Assembly: GCF_016916835.1 (NCBI RefSeq)
Contig: NZ_JAFFIX010000017.1
Span: forward strand, 62,001-126,000
Reading direction: 5' to 3'
Source: Actinacidiphila bryophytorum
GTDB taxonomy: Bacteria; Actinomycetota; Actinomycetes; Streptomycetales; Streptomycetaceae
Length of the DNA: 64,000 nucleotides
Every line of letters begins with the position of its first letter. Positions within the stretch are counted from its first letter, which is position 1. The notes beneath the pieces are model-generated. The model was not told where the DNA came from. It did no database searches and saw only the letters and a list, made by a program, of their open reading frames with translations. Shown piece by piece: positions 15,731 through 22,625 of this stretch. Made by a program: the position numbers and the translations under genes.

Positions 15731-17454
15731 TGACGAGTGACACCGCGACGCAGGACCGGGCCGACGAGGCTGTTCCGGCCCAGCCGCATACGAGCCCGTG
15801 GGCGCAACGGCTGCGCAGGTTCGGCTATGCGGAGAGGCCGCGGACCGACACCCGCGAGCGCCTGGTGCCGCCCTTCCCCGAGCCGGGGACCAGGATGTGG
15901 CGGATGCTGGGCGCGAACGAGCGGGTCTCGCACCTGCTGGCCCGCTTCTCCGGCTGGCTCGGCCCGATCCTGGTGGCGGTCTTCGCCGGCGGCCTGCGCT
16001 TCTGGCACCTGGGCACGCCCCGCGAGGTCGTCTTCGACGAGACGTACTACGCCAAGGACGCCTGGTCGCTGCTCAAGCTCGGCTACGAGGGCACCTGGCC
16101 GGACGCCAAGATCACCAACCCGGACCTGCTGGGGCACCCGCAGACGATCCCGCTGTCCGACGCGCCCGGCTACGTGGTGCACCCGCCGGCCGGCAAGTGG
16201 GTGATCGCGCTGGGCGAGTGGATGTTCGGCATGAACCCCTTCGGCTGGCGCTTCATGATGGCGGTGCTCGGCACCCTGTCGGTGCTGATGCTGTGCCGGA
16301 TCGGGCGCCGGCTCTTCCGCTCCACGGCGCTGGGCTGCCTGGCCGGGCTGCTGATGGCGGTGGACGGGCTGCAGTTCGTGATGAGCCGCATCGCGCTGCT
16401 CGACCTGGTGATCATGTTCTTCGCGCTGGCCGCCTTCGGCTGCCTTCTGGTGGACCGGGACTGGTCGAGGGCGCGGCTGGCCCGGGCGCTGCCGGTGGAC
16501 GAGTCCGGCTGGGCGGGTCCCGACCGGCATGTGGGCGACCGGGTGGGCATGGGCTGGCGCCCGTGGCGTATCGCGGCCGCGGTCTGCCTCGGCCTTGCCG
16601 CGGCGAGCAAGTGGAACGGCCTGTACTTCCTGGCCTTCTTCACCGTCATGACGCTGGCCTGGGACCTGGGCTCGCGCCGGCTGGCCGGCGCCAGGCACCC
16701 GCTGCGCGCGGTGCTGCGCAAGGACTTCGGCTGGTCGGTGCTGACCATGATCCCGGTCACGGTGCTCACCTACCTGGCGACATGGACCGGCTGGTTCATG
16801 TCGAGCAACGCCTACAACCGGCACTGGGCCGACAACCGCGGCGGCACCTGGTCGTGGATCCCGGCGCCCTTGCGCAGCCTGTGGCACTACGAGTACGAGG
16901 TCTACCAGTTCAATGTGACGCTGCACACGCCCCACCCGTACCAGTCCAACCCGTGGAGCTGGCTGGTGCTGGGCCGTCCGGTGTCGTACTACTTCGAGTC
17001 GCCCAAGCTGGGCCAGGACGGCTGCCACAGCGCCGGCGGCTGCTCGAAGGAGATCCTGGCGCTCGGCACCCCGCTGCTGTGGTGGTCGGCGTGCTTCGCG
17101 CTGCTGTACCTGCTCTACCGCTGGGTGCTGCGCCGCGACTGGCGGGCCGGCGCGATCCTGTGCGCGGTGGGCGCGGGCCTGCTGCCGTGGCTGCACTACC
17201 AGGACCGCACGATCTTCTACTTCTACGCGGTCTCATTCGTGCCCTACCTGTGCCTGGCGGTGGCGATGATGGTGGGCGCCTTCCTCGGACCGCCGGGGGC
17301 CGGTGAGGGACGCCGGATGTGGGGCGCGGTCGGCGCGGGCACCCTGGTGCTGCTGATCATCTGGAATTTCATCTACTTCTTCCCGATCTACACCGGCATG
17401 ACCATCCCGTACAGCGGTTGGCAGGCGAGGATGTGGTTCGACTCCTGGGTCTGA
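15730..17454 (+). CDS. pmt: polyprenyl-phosphate-mannose protein O-mannosyltransferase
   Basis: A 574-residue multispanning GT39 enzyme. It transfers mannose from polyprenyl-phosphomannose to Ser/Thr of secreted proteins at the outer face of the membrane. The acidic catalytic loop after the first helix reads VVFDETYYAKDAWSLLKLGY. About ten hydrophobic helices follow, with the conserved WVIALGEWMFGMNPFGWRF segment. The GTG was chosen because the Ala/Asp-rich cytosolic tail then has normal length; an upstream ATG is in another frame. Its last 30 codons are duplicated at 31941-32032: this is the AICE integration target, and the gene remains intact because the element keeps the coding sequence. 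Homologues affect phage receptors and cell-wall integrity. Confidence 0.93.
   Translation: MTSDTATQDRADEAVPAQPHTSPWAQRLRRFGYAERPRTDTRERLVPPFPEPGTRMWRMLGANERVSHLLARFSGWLGPILVAVFAGGLRFWHLGTPREVVFDETYYAKDAWSLLKLGYEGTWPDAKITNPDLLGHPQTIPLSDAPGYVVHPPAGKWVIALGEWMFGMNPFGWRFMMAVLGTLSVLMLCRIGRRLFRSTALGCLAGLLMAVDGLQFVMSRIALLDLVIMFFALAAFGCLLVDRDWSRARLARALPVDESGWAGPDRHVGDRVGMGWRPWRIAAAVCLGLAAASKWNGLYFLAFFTVMTLAWDLGSRRLAGARHPLRAVLRKDFGWSVLTMIPVTVLTYLATWTGWFMSSNAYNRHWADNRGGTWSWIPAPLRSLWHYEYEVYQFNVTLHTPHPYQSNPWSWLVLGRPVSYYFESPKLGQDGCHSAGGCSKEILALGTPLLWWSACFALLYLLYRWVLRRDWRAGAILCAVGAGLLPWLHYQDRTIFYFYAVSFVPYLCLAVAMMVGAFLGPPGAGEGRRMWGAVGAGTLVLLIIWNFIYFFPIYTGMTIPYSGWQARMWFDSWV
17363..17452. repeat. left attachment site (attL) within pmt
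   Basis: Ninety bp at the 3' end of pmt match 31941-32030 at 85 positions. The longest identical blocks are 25 bp (AGGATGTGGTTCGACTCCTG and the next 5 bases, ending one base into the stop codon) and 23 bp. All five mismatches fall at third codon positions and are synonymous. The crossover is most likely in the 25-bp block. Confidence 0.85.
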
Positions 17455-17472
17455 CCAGTTCAGCGACGTGAC

Positions 17473-17510
17473 GTGGGGCCCCACACCGGCAGTCCGGCGC
17501 GGGGCCCCAC
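17473..17510 (+). terminator. terminator supplied by the element downstream of pmt
   Basis: A perfect 10-bp stem (GTGGGGCCCC / GGGGCCCCAC) with an 18-nt loop begins 19 bp after the new pmt stop. Each arm also continues into a self-complementary GTGGGGCCCCAC. Being just inside attL, it replaces whatever terminator followed pmt before integration and would insulate the element. Confidence 0.65.
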
Positions 17511-17571
17511 GGTCGTTGTCGGTCGTTGTCGGTAGACCTGGGCCGTCCGCAGACGGCCCAGGCACGGCCCG

Positions 17572-17766
17572 CTACAGCAGTGCGGCAGCCAGCAAAGCCA
17601 GGCCAGTGACGATCAACAGCCAACTCCCGGGCGTGGTGGGCGACTCGGCAAGTCCACTCACTCCAAGGCCAATAAGCGACAACGCACCCTCGTAGAGGCG
17701 AGTCGGCGGCTCAGATGGATTGGGAAGCGCGGGCAAGGCTTCCTCCCTACACTCGGACTCGAACAC
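17572..17766 (-). CDS. possible small tail-anchored membrane protein
   Basis: A possible 64-residue product ending in a hydrophobic helix (WLLIVTGLALLAAALL) right at the C-terminus, preceded by an EGALSLIGLGVSG segment. The GTG shown has only a weak GCAGG ahead of it; a longer frame reaches 17892 but would overlap the divergent HTH gene. It occupies the left end of the element. The hydrophobic tail suggests a real gene, but coding support is weak. Confidence 0.3.
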   Translation of the reverse strand: MFESECREEALPALPNPSEPPTRLYEGALSLIGLGVSGLAESPTTPGSWLLIVTGLALLAAALL

Positions 17767-17809
17767 GGCCTGCTGGCCGCGCAGTTCCAAGGTCGCTGGA
17801 GCCCTGGGT

Positions 17810-17848
17810 GTTGCCGCAACTGTCACATGTTGCCAACAGTTCGCAACA
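17810..17848. promoter_or_regulatory. operator-like inverted repeats ahead of the HTH/coiled-coil gene
   Basis: Two related dyads lie 32-70 bp upstream of the start: GTTGCCGCAAC (17810-17820) and TGTTGC-N9-GCAACA (17828-17848). They share the GTTGC half-site. The spacing and position fit autoregulation by the downstream HTH protein. Confidence 0.45.
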
Positions 17849-17880
17849 GTCTGGGTCGTTAGTCGTGGAGGGCATCTGTG

Positions 17881-19398
17881 ATGCACGGACAACTGCTACC
17901 GGTAAGCGACAGCGCCTCTCCAGAGGCAAGAGCACTGGCCGAAGGGCTCCGCGATGTCTTCTCTGGCCTGCGAGTGTCGGTACGTAGGTACGCGGGGCGA
18001 TGCCACCGGGACCCTGGGACTGTCTCGCGGTACCTGAACGGCAGCCGAGTACCGCCGTGGTCATTCGTTCGACAGCTCATTGCGGACGTCAGCGAAGCGC
18101 ATGAGACGCCAATTCGACCGGAAGTTTTTGATCATGTTAAGTCACTCCACCGAGCTGCGTTGCAGACTAGCAACACTGACATGTACAAGGTCCAGATACT
18201 CCAAGACCAACTAGAGGAGACTGATCGGGATCAACAACGCGCCAGAATCCGCGAGCAAGCCCTGATAGAAGCGGTGCAGATTCGACAGCGGCGCATCGCA
18301 GAGCTCGAAACCGCTCAGCTAGAGCTAGGCTCTAGGGCACAGGAAGAACGCAAGCAATGGATCCAAACAGCGGATGAATTCCAAAAAGAACAGAAAGATC
18401 TAAGATCTGAAATTCAGCGCCTACAAGGGGAGATTGAATACCTTAAAGAGGAGCTCGGTGAAACTCGCTCAGAAAAATCCAACCTCGAAGCCAAGTGCGT
18501 CGAGCTAGAGGAACGTCTGGCAGTAGCCGAAGCATCGGCTGATTCAGGCACGGAATCTCGGGACCTTGATTCCCTCGAACGAGCTCAAAAGGAAGCCGAA
18601 GATGCAAAAACCGAGCTGAACGCTCTCAAGGAGGAATTAGCACGCCTGCGATCCACAGAGGCACCTAAGGCTGCAAATTTCCCGCACACGGCAGCCGATC
18701 AGCTTCAAAACGTTGCCGATCTGACCCCCCAGCAAGTAACAAAGACCATTCTTCTGGCAGATTTGAGGGCTGACCAGATTGCAAATCACCGACTTGTCCA
18801 GGATATCGGCCGCTCGTACCCACTGGGGAGACTCGTCGAGGTACTCAAAGCACTGAGAAGCGCCAATAATAGATGGCTGATTCAGATACTCATTGCGATG
18901 GCAAAATACCGGTCCCCCTCCGAGATTTTCACATTCATCACGGAATATGGCGCCGAGGGCGCCTTCGGAAGTGAGGCACTCCAGTGGTTCGCCCAAAAGA
19001 GGACGGGAAACGATTTCTTCAAAATGCTGGAGATTTTTCGTGCCCATGGGATGACATCAGAAGTTGACGAGATGTTCCTCAGCGCTGCCGCTCGTAAGGA
19101 TCCTGAAGGCGTCGAAGCGACCATGGACGCACTCGGCGGTTCAGACTTTGACACTTTCGTAGATTACATCGCAACCCAACGGCGCCCAGAAAGTATGCCT
19201 ACCCTAATCACGCAACTGCAAGACTCCCACCCTGAGACCACAGCGACTATTATCTATAAGATGTACAAGATGCGCCCCAGTGATACCCAATCTCTGCATT
19301 CCGTTCTCAGCACACTTGACATGGAAAAAGAAGCCCGCCTGATGGAATCAATAATATCGCGATTCGAAGGAGAAGGAGAAGGAGAAGGAGATCGCTAA
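17881..19398 (+). CDS. HTH / coiled-coil / helical-repeat protein of unknown function (element cargo)
   Basis: A 505-residue protein. Residues about 10-65 are an XRE-like HTH (VRRYAGRCHRDPGTVSRYLN). Residues about 90-265 are a long charged coiled coil rich in E/K/R/Q (KDLRSEIQRLQGEIEYLKEE). Residues about 280-495 are all-helical and resemble stacked helical repeats. The tail GEGEGEGDR comes from a GAAGGA microsatellite. ATG is preferred over the GTG one codon earlier because GGAGGG lies 8 nt upstream. Composition is clearly less GC-rich than its neighbours (many AAA, GAA, ATT codons), and it has a TTA codon at 18637, signs of recent acquisition. No catalytic motif is visible. It could be a regulator, a DNA-organising protein or a host-interaction/defence factor; none can be asserted. 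Confidence 0.8.
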   Translation: MHGQLLPVSDSASPEARALAEGLRDVFSGLRVSVRRYAGRCHRDPGTVSRYLNGSRVPPWSFVRQLIADVSEAHETPIRPEVFDHVKSLHRAALQTSNTDMYKVQILQDQLEETDRDQQRARIREQALIEAVQIRQRRIAELETAQLELGSRAQEERKQWIQTADEFQKEQKDLRSEIQRLQGEIEYLKEELGETRSEKSNLEAKCVELEERLAVAEASADSGTESRDLDSLERAQKEAEDAKTELNALKEELARLRSTEAPKAANFPHTAADQLQNVADLTPQQVTKTILLADLRADQIANHRLVQDIGRSYPLGRLVEVLKALRSANNRWLIQILIAMAKYRSPSEIFTFITEYGAEGAFGSEALQWFAQKRTGNDFFKMLEIFRAHGMTSEVDEMFLSAAARKDPEGVEATMDALGGSDFDTFVDYIATQRRPESMPTLITQLQDSHPETTATIIYKMYKMRPSDTQSLHSVLSTLDMEKEARLMESIISRFEGEGEGEGDR

Positions 19399-19473
19399 TA
19401 GTGCGATAAAAGCTCGTACGGCGCAAACTACTCAACCAAAGTAATCTACTTCCGAAAAGCGAGGGATTTCATA

Positions 19474-20262
19474 ATGGGCCCGAAGACAGCGAAGGTCTAT
19501 GAGACTATTCGCGCCTGGCTCACCGAAGGTGAGCTTGCTCCGGGTGACAGGCTGCCCTCAGAGCGAGCTTTGGTGGAGAAGCTCAACATCGGTCGCACCG
19601 CACTGCGCCAGGTCCTCGCCCGCCTAGTTGCCGAGGGCGCGCTCGAAGTGCATAACCGGAGTTCCTACCGCGTCCCCGGTGGCGTGAGTGTGGAGACACC
19701 GAGCGACCTGGAGCCGTGGCAGATCCATGGCAAGCAGGACCTCTACGACAACCGCTGGGTCAAGCTAGAACTGTGGGACGTTGAGCCGCCCGGCGTTGAG
19801 CGCTTCGAGCACCACGTCGTGACGCTACAGCGCGTCGCCATTGCTGCTGTACTGGACGATCAGGACCGGGTCCTGATGCTCTGGCGCTACCGCTTCGTGC
19901 CTCAGCAGTGGGGCTGGGAGCTCCCGGGCGGGATCGTCGACGCTGGCGAGGACGGCAAGGCGACGGCTCTACGCGAAGTAGAGGAAGAGACCGGCTGGCG
20001 CCCGCGAGCGCTGGAGCACGTCGTGACCTTTCAGCCCATGATCGGCATGGTGGATTCGCCTCACGAGATCTTCGTGGGCCGTGGTGCTGAGCAAGTTGGT
20101 TCGCCGACGGACGTTGAGGAAGCCGGACACATTGAATGGGTGCCACTCGCGGATATCCCCGGTCTTATGGCACGCGGTGACCTCATGGGGTCCGGGACGC
20201 TGGTGGCGTTGCTACACGTCCTCGCCAACCGCGGCAAAAACGGGCCTACAGCCGCGCGCTGA
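19474..20262 (+). CDS. GntR-type HTH fused to a Nudix hydrolase (Pif-like)
   Basis: A 262-residue two-domain protein. Residues 1 to about 70 are a GntR winged helix (LAPGDRLPSERALVEKLNIG, then TALRQVLARLVAEGALEV). Residues about 105-250 are a Nudix domain whose box reads GEDGKATALREVEEETGW, with the upstream Gly in ELPGGIVDAG. All Nudix box residues (G-x5-E-x7-REUxEExGU) are present, so pyrophosphatase activity on nucleoside-diphosphate derivatives is plausible. In pSAM2 the Nudix protein Pif gives transfer immunity (entry exclusion); this gene is the likely equivalent, and the GntR part may bind element operators. The ATG has GAGGGA 9 nt upstream. It overlaps the convergent XRE gene by 17 bp. 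Confidence 0.85.
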   Translation: MGPKTAKVYETIRAWLTEGELAPGDRLPSERALVEKLNIGRTALRQVLARLVAEGALEVHNRSSYRVPGGVSVETPSDLEPWQIHGKQDLYDNRWVKLELWDVEPPGVERFEHHVVTLQRVAIAAVLDDQDRVLMLWRYRFVPQQWGWELPGGIVDAGEDGKATALREVEEETGWRPRALEHVVTFQPMIGMVDSPHEIFVGRGAEQVGSPTDVEEAGHIEWVPLADIPGLMARGDLMGSGTLVALLHVLANRGKNGPTAAR

Positions 20263-21376
20263 GCAGATCAATCCGACGCCGCTGTCGTACTGATCCGGTG
20301 CGGTTCGCCAGCAAGCGCGCTTGCCGTAGATGGGTGTTCGCTTGGTCGTACTCCCCACGCGATAGGTGGGCATGAGCGAGGTCGCAGCGCAGTCCCGCTT
20401 GCGCCCGCACAAAGGTGCCGTCTACGACTTCGAGCGCGTCGTACAGGCGGCCCACCGCATCGTCATCTCCCAGCATGGCCAGCACATTCCCCTGCCATCG
20501 GGCGAGGTGACCGCCGTTGAGGAAGATGCTCAACATGTCCGGGTCCCGGTCTTCGGAGCCATCCGGGATGCTCCTGGCTGCCGCATCGAGAGCGCGGCGG
20601 CTCTCCGCGGGCATCCCGGCTTGCGCGCACAACTCAGCCTCAGTTGCGTACAGCCAGGCGAGCAGGCGCGGGGAGGCCCGGCGGCCGACTGTCTCCCGCG
20701 CATCGCGTACGAGGGCCACCCCAAGCGCCGGTCGTCCAGCCTCACACAGCACGTACGCCTGCTCTGCCATGGCGTGGGCTAAGTACATGGGCGCGTCCGC
20801 GTCTTGAGCCGCGCGCTTCGCAAGCTCGTAGTGCCGCCAAGCCCGCTCCACTGCGCCGGTATCGAGTGCCTGCCATGCAGCAAGAGTTGACGCTCCCGCC
20901 AAAGCGAGAGCGACGGGCCGTCGCGTGTCTGGCAGAACGGCGAAGTTGAGTGCATCCTCAAGGGCACTGAGGTGCCCGGACATCTGATCAACCAAGCCAG
21001 CAGCACCCATCTGACGATCCATGGTGCGAATCAACTCGGTCTGATCATTGAACGTCTTCACCAGGGAATGACTGACGCTGCTCGCGGCGTCGATGCGGGC
21101 CAACAGGTCGTCGTACCCGTCGGCCGTAGACGGGACCGCATCGCTCGGGGCCCCGCGTAGTTCAGCATCCGTGATGCCAAGGAGTGCCCGAAGGATCAGC
21201 GCGTAGCAGTCCGAGATCGACCGCTTGCCGTGTTCCCACTCCGACACGTAGACCTTCAAGCTCGCCGTCGAAGCAACGTCCGTGACGTGTTGCCGGGCGT
21301 AGCGCTCGATCTCGCCAACGAGTCGCTCCTGCGACCAGCCGCGCGCCTTTCTGATGCTCCGCAGTCCGTCACTCAC
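20246..21376 (-). CDS. XRE-family transcriptional regulator of the element
   Basis: A 376-residue protein with an N-terminal HTH (LRSIRKARGWSQERLVGEIE, then VYVSEWEHGKRSIS) and a roughly 280-residue Ala-rich helical C-terminus with TPR-like character (AWRHYELAKRAAQDADAPM, AYVLCEAGRPALGVALVRDA). This layout is common among actinobacterial XRE regulators with peptide- or signal-sensing C-termini. It faces away from the transfer/replication genes across a 494-bp control region, the usual place for the repressor of an AICE. It probably represses one or both divergent promoters. Confidence 0.85.
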   Translation of the reverse strand: MSDGLRSIRKARGWSQERLVGEIERYARQHVTDVASTASLKVYVSEWEHGKRSISDCYALILRALLGITDAELRGAPSDAVPSTADGYDDLLARIDAASSVSHSLVKTFNDQTELIRTMDRQMGAAGLVDQMSGHLSALEDALNFAVLPDTRRPVALALAGASTLAAWQALDTGAVERAWRHYELAKRAAQDADAPMYLAHAMAEQAYVLCEAGRPALGVALVRDARETVGRRASPRLLAWLYATEAELCAQAGMPAESRRALDAAARSIPDGSEDRDPDMLSIFLNGGHLARWQGNVLAMLGDDDAVGRLYDALEVVDGTFVRAQAGLRCDLAHAHLSRGEYDQANTHLRQARLLANRTGSVRQRRRIDLLSARL

Positions 21377-21560
21377 AAGTCACCGTCCGACGCTTCGGTA
21401 CTGACTGACTCTCACCAGCATGCCCCACATCGCCGCAGGTCAACAGGGGTTAACAACATCCAAGTTAAGGGCTGTTGGCTACCGACAGCCGCTCTGCCGC
21501 GGTGTTCTGGAGATGCACCGCGAGGCGAGCGAAGCACGTAGCCAACGCGAATCGCTTGAC

Positions 21561-21600
21561 TCTGGTGCGCACCAGATGCCAACCTTCTGGTGCGCACCAG
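21561..21600. promoter_or_regulatory. twin 14-bp palindromic operators
   Basis: CTGGTGCGCACCAG occurs twice, perfectly palindromic, with starts 25 bp apart (21562 and 21587). The first copy directly follows TTGACT, a good -35 hexamer, so a bound protein would block polymerase. The GT-N4-AC core fits a GntR-type site, making the GntR-Nudix protein a candidate ligand, with the XRE protein as alternative. Confidence 0.6.
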
Positions 21601-21804
21601 TTATGAGGAAGACCCTCTCGCTGGCGTGCGAGCCGCCCGGAGGGCCCGGTGAAAGGGGCCCCATGGAAGCGCTCGTTCCTTGAGAACTGAATATCGGGCT
21701 GCCGCCTCCCCGAGTCGAAAAGGCGGTCTGCGCGTGACGTTCCGCGCCTGCTCCACCGACCGGCTTCGGCTGGTTCTTGAACTACCCACCAACCACAACG
21801 GCGC

Positions 21805-21834
21805 GCGCCCCCGGAGCTGTAACTCCGGGGGCGC
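21805..21834 (+). terminator. strong hairpin before the transfer operon
   Basis: Perfect 12-bp stem (GCGCCCCCGGAG / CTCCGGGGGCGC), 6-nt loop CTGTAA, 36 bp before the first start codon. No T-run follows. It could act as an attenuator or mRNA-stabilising 5' element as easily as a terminator. Confidence 0.5.
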
Positions 21835-21870
21835 TGTTCGGGCCGTTCCACCTGTGAGGGAGCACGACCC

Positions 21871-22137
21871 ATGAGAAGTATCTTCCCTGATCACGACCGT
21901 GGCACCACCACGAACCTGGACCGTGAGCCGACGGCCGATGAGCTTGCGGCGATCGACAAGGAGATGCCCGTGATCCTCGCCGACATCGACCTGTTGGACG
22001 CGCAAATCATGCTGCTGGACCGGCAGCCGAACGAGCTGGACGCACGGCGCATCCGCCGTGCAGAGCACAAGCTCATGACCGCCCGCCGCGACCTGGCCAA
22101 CAGCTCCCGGGAGTTCCCGGCCGGGGGTGCGGCGTGA
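21871..22137 (+). CDS. small helical protein (DUF6284-like)
   Basis: An 88-residue soluble helical protein; the core LDREPTADELAAIDKEMPVI and LDRQPNELDARRIRRAEHKL resembles the DUF6284 family I recall from Streptomyces elements. It has no membrane segment or catalytic motif. GAGGGAG lies 8 nt before the ATG. It is first in the rightward operon and its stop overlaps the next start by 4 bp (GTGA), so it is co-expressed with the membrane transfer proteins. Function unknown. Confidence 0.75.
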   Translation: MRSIFPDHDRGTTTNLDREPTADELAAIDKEMPVILADIDLLDAQIMLLDRQPNELDARRIRRAEHKLMTARRDLANSSREFPAGGAA

Positions 22138-22625
22138 GCACGGACAGCGTGGCGCGGCCGGTCGACTCGTCACGTACGGAGGCGAATCTGGATGCGGCGC
22201 GCGCTGATGTGAAGGCGGAGATCGCCCGCACGGACGCGAAGGTGTCGCTGCTGCTGGCGTTCGTCGGTGCGCTGCTCGCGGGGGTGTGGACGGTCGGCTC
22301 CGGCCGACACCTTCCCGTCGCTGCCGAGGTGCTGGGTGGCGCGGGGGTTTCGCTGTTAGCGGCCGTGGCGGGTGTGCTGCTGCGTGCGGCCCGTCCGAAC
22401 CTTGGTGGTGCCCGGCCTGTGGGCTTTCCCCGCTGGGCCACGCTGACCGCGGACGAGCTGCGTGCGGAGCTGGCCAGTGATGACCGGCCGCAGCACATCG
22501 CGGAGTTGTCGCGGATCGCGGTGGCCAAGTTCGTCCACCTGCGGCGCGCGATCGACCTCACCTGCCTCGCCGGGGCCCTGCTCATCGCGACCTTCGCGGT
22601 GACGGTGGCGGGGGGTGCGCGATGA
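22134..22625 (+). CDS. PycTM/DUF5706-like membrane protein of the transfer operon
   Basis: A 163-residue protein with an N-terminal helix (EANLDAARADVKAEIARTDAK), two adjacent membrane segments (VSLLLAFVGALLAGVW and VLGGAGVSLLAAVAGVLL), a cytoplasmic stretch of about 50 residues, and a third segment near the C-terminus (LAGALLIATFAVTVAGG). This arrangement matches the DUF5706/PycTM family, best known as Pycsar effectors. No nucleotide cyclase is present, and the gene sits between Spd-like genes with 4-bp overlaps at both ends, so a role in intramycelial spread is more likely than defence. It carries an in-frame TTA codon (22356), implying bldA dependence. Confidence 0.72.
   Translation: MSTDSVARPVDSSRTEANLDAARADVKAEIARTDAKVSLLLAFVGALLAGVWTVGSGRHLPVAAEVLGGAGVSLLAAVAGVLLRAARPNLGGARPVGFPRWATLTADELRAELASDDRPQHIAELSRIAVAKFVHLRRAIDLTCLAGALLIATFAVTVAGGAR

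Larger units (their letters stand above)
21377..21870. other. 494-bp divergent control region of the element
   Basis: No gene is supported here. It contains GTTAAC (21449-21454), a GGCTGT-N9-ACAGCC dyad (21470-21490), the twin CTGGTGCGCACCAG palindromes, and a strong hairpin just before the first transfer gene. It separates the XRE gene from the rightward operon and is the probable site of the main element promoter and its repression. Confidence 0.6.

Noticed and set aside
17363..17460. tRNA gene at the att site
   Set aside because: The duplicated sequence reads as the Pmt C-terminus with synonymous changes and cannot fold as a tRNA.
22134..22625. A Pycsar anti-phage defence system
   Set aside because: No pyrimidine nucleotide cyclase is adjacent or elsewhere in the element, and the gene is coupled to transfer genes. 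Reported as a related membrane protein instead.
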